The position numbers and the translations under genes were made by a program. This document shows positions 1 through 8,357 of a DNA stretch of 64,000 nucleotides, one piece after another. The notes beneath the pieces were generated by a model. That model worked only from the letters and a program-made list of their open reading frames with translations. It was not told the DNA's origin and searched no databases. The stretch spans positions 9,400 to 73,399 of the forward strand of contig JAMOQH010000172.1 of the NCBI GenBank assembly GCA_027064085.1. Reading direction: 5' to 3'. Origin of the DNA: a bacterium. Lineage in GTDB: Bacteria; UBP6; JAFGXH01. Each line of letters starts with the position of its first letter. Position 1 is the stretch's first letter.

Positions 1-651
1 TTAAATATTTTGGCTATTGCGACTGTTATTATTGGTAACTTAGTTGCATTAAATCAGCGAAATGTAAAAAGAATATTAGCGTATTCTGCAATTGCACATG
101 CAGGTTATTTAATGATAGGTTTGGTTGGATATTTTATAACTAAAGACCCAATCACATATTCTGCTTTAGTTTTATATTTCTTGTCATATACTTTTACTGG
201 AATGGGAGCATTTATTGCTATTTCAATATTTGAACCAAAAGATACTAACAAGGTAATGTTAGATGATTTAAATGGGGCTGCTTATAAAAAACCTTTTGTT
301 GCTGCAACTTTAGCAATTTTTATTTTTTCATTCGCAGGTATACCGCCAATGTCTGGATTTTTTGCAAAATTTTATTTGTTTAAATCAGCTTATGTAAATG
401 CAGGGTTGCATATTCCTGTAATTATTGCATTGATTGCGTCAGTATTTTCAGTATACTATTATTTAAGAATTTTAGTTCATTTATATATGAAAAAAGACTA
501 TGGTGATGTTGATGTAAAAGACTATAAAACAACAGCTGGTTCAGTTATTGCATTATCAATAGCAGGATTTTTTGTTTTATATATTGGTATTTTACCAGAT
601 CAGTACATAACTATAATTAAACATAGTTTTCTTAGTTTAATTGGAGGTTAA
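1..651 (+). CDS. nuoN: NADH-quinone oxidoreductase subunit N (C-terminal part)
   Basis: Membrane proton-pumping subunit of respiratory complex I, antiporter-like family. The reading frame is open from base 1, so the true start lies upstream of the window and only the last 216 residues or so are present. What is seen: several hydrophobic helices, the family signature N-x-K-R-[IL]-L-A-Y-S-[AS]-I-x-H-x-G near the left edge, and a F-S-x-A-G-I-P-P-x-x-G-F-x-x-K-F-Y motif further on. Both are typical of NuoN/NuoM/NuoL; position just ahead of nuoA and overall match favour NuoN. The stop is followed one base later by the nuoA start, and the nuoA ribosome site lies inside this gene's last codons. Confidence 0.9.
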   Translation, partial: LNILAIATVIIGNLVALNQRNVKRILAYSAIAHAGYLMIGLVGYFITKDPITYSALVLYFLSYTFTGMGAFIAISIFEPKDTNKVMLDDLNGAAYKKPFVAATLAIFIFSFAGIPPMSGFFAKFYLFKSAYVNAGLHIPVIIALIASVFSVYYYLRILVHLYMKKDYGDVDVKDYKTTAGSVIALSIAGFFVLYIGILPDQYITIIKHSFLSLIGG

Positions 652-652
652 T

Positions 653-1012
653 ATGTCAGAAACTTATATCCCAATGGTTTTAATGATTGCTATTGCTTTT
701 GGGCTTGGTAGTGCATTGGTGTTGCTATCAGTAGTACTTGGTCCAAAATATCCAAGTGATGTAAAAGATTATCCTTTTGAATGTGGTCATTTAATTGATT
801 CAGATGGTGCAAGAAAGAAGCATTCTATTAAGTTTTATATGATTGCAATTATTTTCTTACTTTTTGATCTTGAAATTGTATTTATGTATCCCTGGGCAAC
901 TGTTTTTAGAGAAATTGGTATAACTGCTCTTTTTGAAATGTTCTTCTTTTTAGGGATATTGGTTGTTGGATATATTTATGTATGGAAAAAAGGAGTACTT
1001 GAATGGGAGTAA
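653..1012 (+). CDS. nuoA: NADH-quinone oxidoreductase subunit A
   Basis: Small membrane subunit of complex I, 119 residues, three transmembrane helices. The conserved loop is visible: a Y-P-F-E-C-G segment with the redox-sensitive Cys of the quinone-site loop, then K-F-Y-M-I-A-I-I-F-L-L-F-D-L-E, the most conserved NuoA stretch. ATG at 653 is chosen over an upstream TTG at 641 because GGAGG (643-647) sits five bases before it and the protein then has the usual length. It overlaps nuoB by ten bases, indicating translational coupling. Confidence 0.95.
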   Translation: MSETYIPMVLMIAIAFGLGSALVLLSVVLGPKYPSDVKDYPFECGHLIDSDGARKKHSIKFYMIAIIFLLFDLEIVFMYPWATVFREIGITALFEMFFFLGILVVGYIYVWKKGVLEWE

Positions 1013-1545
1013 AAAATACTGGAATAGAAAATATACTAGGTGAGTCAGTTGTTTTAACAAGAGCTGAAAGTATTCTAAATTGGGCTAGAAAATGGTCTCT
1101 TTTTCAATTTCCTTTTGTTACTGCATGCTGTGGTATGGAGTTTATGTCTGTTTATGGCCCTCATTATGATGCTGCTAGATTTGGAGCAGAATATCCAAGA
1201 TTTTCTCCTCGTCAAGCAGATTTATTATTTGTAGTAGGAACAATATCACATAAACAATTACCTATACTAAAAAATGTTTATGACCAAATGTCTGATCCTA
1301 AATGGGTAATTTCCTTTGGTGCTTGTGCAAGTAGTGGTGGTTTTTATAATAATTATGCTACTGTTCAGGGGATAGATACTGTTATTCCTGTTGATGTTTA
1401 TATTCCTGGTTGTCCGCCTAGACCTGAGGCGATTATGGATGCAATTATTAAGTTACAAGATAAAATACAACATGAAAAATATCAAAGTAGAAAATCTTAT
1501 CCTGATTTAGGTAAAAATAATAAGCCAGGAGGAGAAAATGAGTAA
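1003..1545 (+). CDS. nuoB: NADH-quinone oxidoreductase subunit B
   Basis: Peripheral-arm subunit that carries the terminal [4Fe-4S] cluster N2, the electron donor to quinone. 180 residues. The cluster ligands are visible: adjacent C42-C43 in T-A-C-C-G-M-E, a Cys in the S-F-G-A-C-A-S-S-G-G motif, and one in the P-G-C-P-P-R-P-E motif. The start overlaps the end of nuoA and the end overlaps nuoC by eight bases, so all three are translated together. A GGAG-like site (AAGGAG at 989-994) precedes the ATG. Confidence 0.96.
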   Translation: MGVKNTGIENILGESVVLTRAESILNWARKWSLFQFPFVTACCGMEFMSVYGPHYDAARFGAEYPRFSPRQADLLFVVGTISHKQLPILKNVYDQMSDPKWVISFGACASSGGFYNNYATVQGIDTVIPVDVYIPGCPPRPEAIMDAIIKLQDKIQHEKYQSRKSYPDLGKNNKPGGENE

Positions 1546-2017
1546 AATTGTATTAGATAAAGTTTTAAGAAAGTTTCCTGATGATATTATTGATTCTCAT
1601 AGTTATGTAGGAAATGAAACCGTCATTATTAAAAAAGAGGCATTACTAAAAGTATGCTCTTTTTTAAAGGATAATAGGCAGTTAATGATAGATATGCTGG
1701 TTGATTTAACATGTGTAGATTATCCTCAAGAAACGGAACGATTTATGATGGTTTATCACTTTTATTCTACTGAAAATAAATATAGAATTAGAATAAAAGC
1801 TCCTGTTTCTGAAGAAGAGCCTTTTATTGATTCTTTAACTTCTATTTGGAAAAATGCAAATTGGCCAGAAAGAGAAGTTTATGATATGTATGGAGTTAAG
1901 TTTAATGATCATCCTGATTTAACAAGAATATTAATGTATGAAGAATTTGAAGGACATCCATTAAGAAAAGATTATCCTATTACTAAAAGACAGCCTATTG
2001 TTGGCCCTTTAAATTAA
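1538..2017 (+). CDS. nuoC: NADH-quinone oxidoreductase subunit C
   Basis: 30-kDa subunit of the complex I connecting module, 159 residues; it contacts NuoD and NuoB and binds no cofactor itself. The family signature W-P-E-R-E-V-Y-D-M-Y-G-[VI]-x-F, followed by H-P-D-L-x-R-I-L and G-H-P-L-R-K-D-Y-P, is visible at residues 107-150. It is a separate protein here, not fused to NuoD as in enterobacteria. A GGAGGA site lies just upstream within the end of nuoB. Confidence 0.95.
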   Translation: MSKIVLDKVLRKFPDDIIDSHSYVGNETVIIKKEALLKVCSFLKDNRQLMIDMLVDLTCVDYPQETERFMMVYHFYSTENKYRIRIKAPVSEEEPFIDSLTSIWKNANWPEREVYDMYGVKFNDHPDLTRILMYEEFEGHPLRKDYPITKRQPIVGPLN

Positions 2018-2026
2018 GAGGAAAAG

Positions 2027-3235
2027 ATGACAGAAAATAAAATTACAAATAGAAATGCAGGAGATTTAGATACTTCGACTATGCATATCAATATGGGGCC
2101 TTCTCATCCCGCAATGCATGGTGTTGTAAATATTCAAGTTGATGTAGATGGGGAAAAGGTTATTAATAGTAAACTTGAAATTGGTTATCTTCATAGAGGA
2201 TTTGAGAAATCTGCAGAGTATAAAACATATAAACAAGTAATTCCTTATACTGATAGATTAAATTATGTTTCTCCATTATTAAATAATTTTGGATATACTT
2301 TAGCTGTAGAAAAATTATTAGGCATTGATATTCCAAGAAGAACAAAATTTATTAGGGTTATAATGGGAGAAATCTCAAGGATTTCAGATCATTTAACATG
2401 TAATGCTGCTGTTATGATGGAAAATGGAGGTTTTACTCCTTTTCTATATTACATGAAAGCAAGGGAATACCTTTATGCCCTAATTGAGAAAGTTACAGGT
2501 GCAAGATTAACTGTAAATTATTCAAGAATTGGTGGATTAAGAAATGACTTACCTGAAGGTTTTAAAGAAGAAACATTAAAAATATTTACTGATATTGAAG
2601 AAATTCTAAAAGATGTTGATACTATGGTAACTAGAAATAGAATTTTTATGGATAGATGGAGGAATACAGGTATTTTAAGTAGGGAAGATGCTATCGCATG
2701 GAATATAACTGGACCAGTTGGAAGAGCAAGTGGCTTTGATTATGATGTAAGAAGAGATCATCCTTATTTTGTTTATGATGAACTCGAATTTGAAGTTCCT
2801 GTTGGTAAACATGGCGATACCTATGACAGATATCTTGTAAGAGAAGAGGAAATGCGTCAATCTATTAGTATTGTTAAGCAAGCACTTGAATTAATTCCCA
2901 AAGGGCCAATTTCTGTTGATGACCCACGAGTTACTATGCCTAAAAAAACTAAAGTTTATAACTCAATAGAGGGAATGATGACTAACTTTAAATTAGTTAT
3001 AGAAGGTGTTAAAGTTCCTGCGGGTGAGATATATTCCTTTACTGAGGCAGGAAATGGAGAACTTGGATATTACATAGTATCAGATGGAACAGGTAAACCA
3101 TACAGAGTAAGGTTAAAACCACCTTGTTTTTATAATACACAAGCATTATCAGCTATGATTAAGGGTAACACTATTGCGGATATTATTCCTATCTTTGGAA
3201 GTATTAATATGATTGCAGGTGAGTTAGATAGATAA
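2027..3235 (+). CDS. nuoD: NADH-quinone oxidoreductase subunit D
   Basis: 49-kDa subunit forming the quinone pocket of complex I together with NuoB; related to the large subunit of [NiFe] hydrogenases. 402 residues. Visible signatures are the N-terminal M-G-P-S-H-P-A-M-H-G block with the quinone-site His, G-Y-L-H-R-G-F-E-K, the R-D-H-P-Y region, and the C-terminal F-G-S-I-N-M-I-A-G-E-L-D-R, where most homologues read S-x-D-x-x-x-x-E-x-D-R. The Asp-to-Asn change in that tail is a small oddity. AGAGGAAAAG precedes the ATG. Confidence 0.95.
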   Translation: MTENKITNRNAGDLDTSTMHINMGPSHPAMHGVVNIQVDVDGEKVINSKLEIGYLHRGFEKSAEYKTYKQVIPYTDRLNYVSPLLNNFGYTLAVEKLLGIDIPRRTKFIRVIMGEISRISDHLTCNAAVMMENGGFTPFLYYMKAREYLYALIEKVTGARLTVNYSRIGGLRNDLPEGFKEETLKIFTDIEEILKDVDTMVTRNRIFMDRWRNTGILSREDAIAWNITGPVGRASGFDYDVRRDHPYFVYDELEFEVPVGKHGDTYDRYLVREEEMRQSISIVKQALELIPKGPISVDDPRVTMPKKTKVYNSIEGMMTNFKLVIEGVKVPAGEIYSFTEAGNGELGYYIVSDGTGKPYRVRLKPPCFYNTQALSAMIKGNTIADIIPIFGSINMIAGELDR

Positions 3236-3257
3236 ATTATTATTTAAGGGGTTGTAA

Positions 3258-4847
3258 ATGCCTACAATAAAAATAAATGGACAAGAGTTAACTGTTGAAA
3301 ATGGAACAACAATACTTGAAGCTGCAAAGCAAATTGGAGTAGATATTCCTGTTTTTTGCTATCATGAAGGTCTTTCTGTTGCTGCAAATTGTAGAATGTG
3401 CCTTGTTGAAGTAGAGCAAAATGGTAGAAAATTTCGTAATCCATTACCTGCATGTCATACTATGGTTGGTGATGGAATGGAAATTGATACAGAAAGTACT
3501 AATGTTAAAAAAATTAGAAAAGGAGTTTTAGAGTTCTTACTTTTAAATCATCCTATTGATTGTCCAATTTGTGACCAAGCAGGAGAATGTTCTTTACAAA
3601 ATCACTATATGGAATATGGACATTATGAATCAAGGCAGGAGTTTGAGAAAGTTAAGAAAAATAAAGCTACTCCTATAGGTAAAAATGTTATACTTGATAG
3701 TGAAAGATGTATTTTATGTTCAAGATGTGTTAGGTTCACTAATGAAGTAACTAAAACAAATGAAATGGTTATTTCAAACAGAGGAAATCATTCCGAAATA
3801 GGGGTGTTTCCTGGTAAAACTCTTGATAATGATTATTCTATGTGTACTGTTGATATTTGTCCTGTTGGAGCATTGACTTCAAGAGATTTTAGATTTAAAA
3901 AGCGTGAGTGGTTCTTAACTAAAACAAATTCTATTTGCACTGGTTGTTCTAAAGGCTGTAATATTACAATAGAGTATGAGGCTAATGATGTATATAGAAT
4001 TAAACCTAGAGAAAATAAAGATGTAAATAAATGGTGGATGTGTGATTTTGGTAGAACAATAAAAAATGAAATAAATGATAATAGAGTTTTAAATGCACGA
4101 GTAAATAAAGATGAAAAAACTTACGAAGAAGCATTAAATTCTTTATTAGAATTATTAGATTCTTATAAAAAGAAAGAAAATAAAGTTGCAATAGTTATAA
4201 ATGCTCATAATTCTACAGAGAATGCATTTGCAATAAAATATTTCTTTTCAAAGTATTTTAATATCAAAAATTTCTATATGGGAAATAAAAAAGATGGTAA
4301 TTCTGATGATTTATTAATTAGAGCTGATAAAAATCCAAATAGAAAAGGTGTTAGTCTAGTAATTGGTGATACTAAAAGTGATTTATTAGATGATATATCT
4401 AAATATGAATTACTAATTCAATTTGGTTCGGAGTTAATTGAGCAATTTGATGAAAGTAAATTCAAAAACATCAAAAATTTTGTTGTTTTTGCCACAAATA
4501 AAAATAAAATAACGGATTTAGCATCTATAATTATTCCTAATAAGTCTATTGCAGAACAAACTGGAACTTTTATAAATGAAGATTCTAGAATGCAAAGATT
4601 TTTCCCTATGATAAATAATAAAACATATAAGCCAAGTGTAAATGGTGTTGTACAAATAGAAAGTGATAGAGATGATTTGCAAGAAATATATAAATTAATT
4701 AGTGGAATATCCAAATTAGCTGGTTTTGATTTGAGATTAAACTCCATTTTTGATATTATGAATTTGATGAAAAAAGAATTAAAGCCTTTTGAAGACTTTA
4801 AATATAGTTCACTTGGTAAAAACGGTTTAATTATTGAAGGATTATAA
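3258..4847 (+). CDS. nuoG: NADH-quinone oxidoreductase subunit G, short form
   Basis: Iron-sulfur subunit of the complex I electron-input arm. Order: N-terminal [2Fe-2S] ferredoxin domain (C34, C45, C48, C66), the His-Cys [4Fe-4S] loop around residues 97-109 (H-P-x-D-C-P-x-C-D-x-x-G-E-C), a two-cluster ferredoxin region (C-I-L-C-S-R-C and D-I-C-P-V-G-A-L), the extra four-Cys N7-type cluster (C-x2-C-x3-C near residue 225, plus W-M-C-D-F-G-R), then a degenerate molybdopterin-oxidoreductase-like tail. The late E-Q-T-G-T-F-I-N-E-D-S-R-x-Q-R motif is typical of NuoG. At 529 residues it is much shorter than common NuoG proteins (about 690-900). It directly follows nuoD; nuoE and nuoF are not present here. 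Confidence 0.93.
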   Translation: MPTIKINGQELTVENGTTILEAAKQIGVDIPVFCYHEGLSVAANCRMCLVEVEQNGRKFRNPLPACHTMVGDGMEIDTESTNVKKIRKGVLEFLLLNHPIDCPICDQAGECSLQNHYMEYGHYESRQEFEKVKKNKATPIGKNVILDSERCILCSRCVRFTNEVTKTNEMVISNRGNHSEIGVFPGKTLDNDYSMCTVDICPVGALTSRDFRFKKREWFLTKTNSICTGCSKGCNITIEYEANDVYRIKPRENKDVNKWWMCDFGRTIKNEINDNRVLNARVNKDEKTYEEALNSLLELLDSYKKKENKVAIVINAHNSTENAFAIKYFFSKYFNIKNFYMGNKKDGNSDDLLIRADKNPNRKGVSLVIGDTKSDLLDDISKYELLIQFGSELIEQFDESKFKNIKNFVVFATNKNKITDLASIIIPNKSIAEQTGTFINEDSRMQRFFPMINNKTYKPSVNGVVQIESDRDDLQEIYKLISGISKLAGFDLRLNSIFDIMNLMKKELKPFEDFKYSSLGKNGLIIEGL

Positions 4848-4849
4848 TT

Positions 4850-5974
4850 ATGATTACAATTATTCTTTGGGCTCTTTTAAAAATAGTTATTATAGTTGGT
4901 TTTACCATGGCAATGGCAGCTCTTTTAACTATTACCGATAGAAGAGAAAGTAGTATGATTCAGGACCGCCTTGGCCCTAATAGAGCACCGCTGTTTAGTT
5001 CTGAAGTATGGAATGTTACTGGCAAGATTAGGTTGATAGGTATTGTTCATGTTATTGCAGATGCTTTAAAAATGATTTTTAAAGAAGATTTTGCCGTTAA
5101 AAAAGGTAATAAGTTTATACATACAATATCTCCCATTTTGGCATTCTCTCCTGGTTTGGTTATATTAGCCGTTATACCTTTTGGTGGTACAACTGCTGGT
5201 GGATTGAGTTTTCAAATTACTGATTTTGGACCAGGCGTATTGTTTGCTTTTGCTTTTGCTTCACTTGGTGTTTATGGTATTGCTTTGGCTGGTTGGTCTT
5301 CAAATAGTAAGTTTTCATTACTTGGTGGTATTAGGGCTACTTCTCAAATGATTTCTTATGAAGTCGCATTAGGATTAAGCTTAATGGGAATATTTTTAAT
5401 ATTTGGTACACTGAATTTAGGTGAAATTGTTCAAGGACAACAAGCATTAAATGCAAATGGAACCCCAGACTTACTATTTGGTTTCTTACCTAAATGGGGT
5501 TTGTTTTTACAGCCTTTTGCATTGTTTTTATACTTTGCGGCTGCTACAGCAGAAACCAAAAGAGCTCCATTTGATGTTCCTGAAGCTGAATCAGAATTGG
5601 TTGCGGGTTTCTTTACAGAATATGGAAGTATGAAAATGGGGGCATTTTTATTTGGTGAATATATTGAAGTAATTATATTTTCCATGATGTTTACTACCAT
5701 GTTTCTAGGTGGATATCATTTGCCATATTTATATAGTGATGGTTTTCACTTTTTTGGTCATAATCTTGAAATAAATGCGACATTAGTTGCGATGATTCAA
5801 TTGTTTACATTCTTTGGAAAAGTTATATTTGTAGCATGGTTTCATTTAGTAATTAGATGGACTCTTCCAAGATTTAGATATGACCAGGTTATAAATTTAG
5901 GTTGGAAGATGCTTTTTCCTGCTGCATTATTAAATATGGCAATTACTGCGATTGTTCTTACTTTTATTAAATAA
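4850..5974 (+). CDS. nuoH: NADH-quinone oxidoreductase subunit H
   Basis: Membrane subunit at the junction of the arms of complex I; it forms the quinone entry channel. 374 residues with about eight helices. Visible signatures: D-R-R-E-S-S-x-I-Q-D-R-L-G-P-N-R near the N terminus, G-I-x-H-V-x-A-D-A-x-K, and the very conserved A-E-T-x-R-A-P-F-D-x-P-E-A-E-S-E-L-V-A-G-[FY] loop around residue 240. The start lies two bases after the nuoG stop. Confidence 0.96.
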   Translation: MITIILWALLKIVIIVGFTMAMAALLTITDRRESSMIQDRLGPNRAPLFSSEVWNVTGKIRLIGIVHVIADALKMIFKEDFAVKKGNKFIHTISPILAFSPGLVILAVIPFGGTTAGGLSFQITDFGPGVLFAFAFASLGVYGIALAGWSSNSKFSLLGGIRATSQMISYEVALGLSLMGIFLIFGTLNLGEIVQGQQALNANGTPDLLFGFLPKWGLFLQPFALFLYFAAATAETKRAPFDVPEAESELVAGFFTEYGSMKMGAFLFGEYIEVIIFSMMFTTMFLGGYHLPYLYSDGFHFFGHNLEINATLVAMIQLFTFFGKVIFVAWFHLVIRWTLPRFRYDQVINLGWKMLFPAALLNMAITAIVLTFIK

Positions 5975-5983
5975 GGGGTTACA

Positions 5984-6526
5984 ATGACTAAAAAAGGAAA
6001 GGTAATTTCAAAACATAAATATACATTTTGGGAAAAAATCTATTATCCTGAAATCATGAAGGGGGTTGGAGTTTCTTTGAAACACTTCTTTGGGAATATT
6101 AGAAAAAGAAAATATATTCCAACTCTTCAATATCCAGAAGAAAAACAAGAATATCCTGAGATTTTTAGGGGTCGTCACAGATTAATGGAAAGAGAAGATG
6201 GTAGTCTTAGATGTGTTGCATGTATGATGTGTGCAACTGCTTGTCCTGCAGAATGTATCTATATTGAATCAGAAGAAACTGATGACAAAAATATAGAGAA
6301 AAAGGCTAAAGTTTTTGTTATTGATGAATTAAGATGTGTATTTTGTGGTTTATGTGTAGAAGCATGTCCAACAGATGCAATTAGAATGGATACTAAAGAA
6401 CATGTTCCTCCAGAATATTCAAGAGAGGCATTCGTTTATGATATGGAAATGTTATTAAATAAAGCAGGAAAATCTATTGCCATTCAAGGCGGAGATCCAA
6501 ACTATATATTAAATCCTAAAAAATAA
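5984..6526 (+). CDS. nuoI: NADH-quinone oxidoreductase subunit I
   Basis: Ferredoxin-like subunit carrying clusters N6a and N6b, which pass electrons towards NuoB. 180 residues. Two complete C-x2-C-x2-C-x3-C-P motifs are visible (C-V-A-C-M-M-C-A-T-A-C-P and C-V-F-C-G-L-C-V-E-A-C-P). A basic N-terminal extension precedes the L-K-H-F-F-G-N segment. AAGGGG precedes the ATG. It is the last gene of this operon on the window side: no nuoJ, K, L or M follows, so those must lie upstream with nuoN or elsewhere. Confidence 0.95.
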   Translation: MTKKGKVISKHKYTFWEKIYYPEIMKGVGVSLKHFFGNIRKRKYIPTLQYPEEKQEYPEIFRGRHRLMEREDGSLRCVACMMCATACPAECIYIESEETDDKNIEKKAKVFVIDELRCVFCGLCVEACPTDAIRMDTKEHVPPEYSREAFVYDMEMLLNKAGKSIAIQGGDPNYILNPKK

Positions 6527-6577
6527 TTACCCAAAAATAAAATCTTATTGATAATTATTAAATTTACAGTATTTTAT

Positions 6578-6607
6578 TTGACAATATTACTTATTAAGTG
6601 CTAGACT
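6578..6607 (+). promoter_or_regulatory. Probable sigma-70 promoter of the pilBT-pilSR operon
   Basis: TTGACA at 6578-6583, an 18-base spacer, then TAGACT at 6602-6607 preceded by an extended -10 TG (6599-6600). It lies 32 bases ahead of the pilB ATG, in the only intergenic gap between nuoI and pilB. The -35 is a consensus match; the -10 is weak but has the TGn extension. Confidence 0.5.
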
Positions 6608-6638
6608 TTCGTGTTATTATTTTTAGGGAGCAAACTAA

Positions 6639-8345
6639 ATGGTAAAAGATCGTATGGGTGAAATACTTTTAAGAAGTAATAAAATTACAATGCAACAATT
6701 TCAAAAAGCTAAAAGTGAAAGCAGTAAAACAGGAGAATCTGTTACGGCTGCATTAATAAAAATGGGTAGTGTTAATGAAGACGAAATGGTTAAATTTGTT
6801 GCTAAAAAATATGGAATGCAAGTTTTTCCTTTAGAAAATTTTGAAATAGATGAAGACTTAAGAGAAATTGGTGTTGAAGAAAAGTTTTGTAGAGAGAATC
6901 AATTAATACCAGTATCAAGATCTGGCCAAACTCTTATTGTTGCAATGGCAGATCCTTCAAATTTAAGTGCTAAAGATGCTTTGGGATATATGACGAATGG
7001 CTTGAAAATAAGTCCAACTGTTGCAAGTGCAAGAGTTATAAATGAGGCAATTGATGGCTTTTATGGTCAACAAGATAGCTTAGGTTCAATGTTTGATGAT
7101 TTAAATATGGACGATATTGATTTTGATAGTGGTGAAGATGATGATGAAGAGTTTTCAATACAAGCTGGTAATGAGGCACCTGTTGTTAAACTTGTAAATA
7201 AAGTTTTAACGGATGCTATCGTAAAAGGAGCGTCTGATATCCATATTGAGCCTTATGAAAAATCATATAGAGTTAGATATAGAATTGACGGAGTCTTACA
7301 AGAAGTTCTAAGGCCTCCTAAGAAATTAAAAAATGCCATTACTTCAAGAATAAAAATTATGGCCGCTCTTGATATTGCAGAAAGAAGAATTCCACAAGAT
7401 GGTCGTATTAAATTAAAACTACCAAATGGAAAAGATATGGATTACCGTGTATCGGTTCTTCCTACTTTATTTGGAGAGAAGATAGTTCTTCGTTTATTAG
7501 ATAAAGAAAATCTTAGATTAGATATGACTAAACTTGGTTTTGAGCAATTTCAATTTGAAATGTTTCTTGATGCGATTAATAAACCTTTTGGAATGGTTCT
7601 TGTTACGGGGCCAACGGGTAGTGGAAAAACTAATACCTTATACTCTGCTTTAAGTTCATTAAATAAAGTTGATGTTAATATTAGTACTGCAGAAGACCCA
7701 GTTGAGTTTAACCTTGATGGTGTTAATCAGGTTAACATGAATGAAGATGTTGGTTTGACTTTTGCTGCATCATTAAGGTCTTTTCTTAGGCAAGATCCAG
7801 ATATTATTCTTGTTGGTGAGATAAGAGATTTTGAAACAGGTGAAATTGCAATTAAAGCTGCTTTGACTGGTCATATGGTTTTATCTACTTTGCATACAAA
7901 TGATGCTCCATCAACAGTTACTCGTTTATTGAATATGGGTATTGAATCATTTCTTGTAACAGCATCTTTAAACTTAGTTGTAGCTCAAAGGCTTGCAAGG
8001 AGAATTTGTTCAAATTGTGCTGCACAAGACCCTGATGTAACCAAAGAGCAACTTATTGAAATGGGGCTTAGTCCTGAAATGGCAGATGTTAGAAAAGTAA
8101 AAAAAGGTAAAGGTTGTAGTAAGTGTAACAATACTGGATTTAAAGGAAGGGTAGGTATTTATGAAGTAATGCCTATGGTAGAAGTAATTAAAGAGGCTAT
8201 TCTAAATGGTGTTTCATCAACAGAGTTAAAGCAAATTGCTATTGAAGAGGCGGGATTTAAATCAATGAGAGCCTCTGCGTTAAATAAATTACTTGAGGGT
8301 GTAACTAGTGTTTCTGAAGTATTAAGAGTTTCAGCAGCAGATTAA
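6639..8345 (+). CDS. pilB: Type IV pilus assembly ATPase PilB
   Basis: Hexameric cytoplasmic ATPase that powers pilus extension (GspE/PilB secretion ATPase superfamily). 568 residues. Order: N-terminal MshEN/T2SSE-N region (residues 1-150), an acidic linker, N2 domain, then the ATPase core with Walker A G-P-T-G-S-G-K-T near residue 323, Asp box, Walker B (D-P-D-I-I-L-V-G-E-I-R-D) and His box (L-T-G-H-M-V-L-S-T-L-H-T-N). A zinc tetracysteine (C-S-N-C ... C-S-K-C) near residues 450-495 is typical of PilB/GspE and absent in PilT. AGGGAG precedes the ATG. First gene of an operon with pilT and the PilSR-like regulators. Confidence 0.94.
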   Translation: MVKDRMGEILLRSNKITMQQFQKAKSESSKTGESVTAALIKMGSVNEDEMVKFVAKKYGMQVFPLENFEIDEDLREIGVEEKFCRENQLIPVSRSGQTLIVAMADPSNLSAKDALGYMTNGLKISPTVASARVINEAIDGFYGQQDSLGSMFDDLNMDDIDFDSGEDDDEEFSIQAGNEAPVVKLVNKVLTDAIVKGASDIHIEPYEKSYRVRYRIDGVLQEVLRPPKKLKNAITSRIKIMAALDIAERRIPQDGRIKLKLPNGKDMDYRVSVLPTLFGEKIVLRLLDKENLRLDMTKLGFEQFQFEMFLDAINKPFGMVLVTGPTGSGKTNTLYSALSSLNKVDVNISTAEDPVEFNLDGVNQVNMNEDVGLTFAASLRSFLRQDPDIILVGEIRDFETGEIAIKAALTGHMVLSTLHTNDAPSTVTRLLNMGIESFLVTASLNLVVAQRLARRICSNCAAQDPDVTKEQLIEMGLSPEMADVRKVKKGKGCSKCNNTGFKGRVGIYEVMPMVEVIKEAILNGVSSTELKQIAIEEAGFKSMRASALNKLLEGVTSVSEVLRVSAAD

Positions 8346-8357
8346 TAAGGAGATATA

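Noticed and set aside
4418-4747. Minus-strand open frame of 109 codons inside nuoG
   Set aside because: Antisense shadow of a conserved gene in AT-rich DNA, with no ribosome site and no recognisable protein features.
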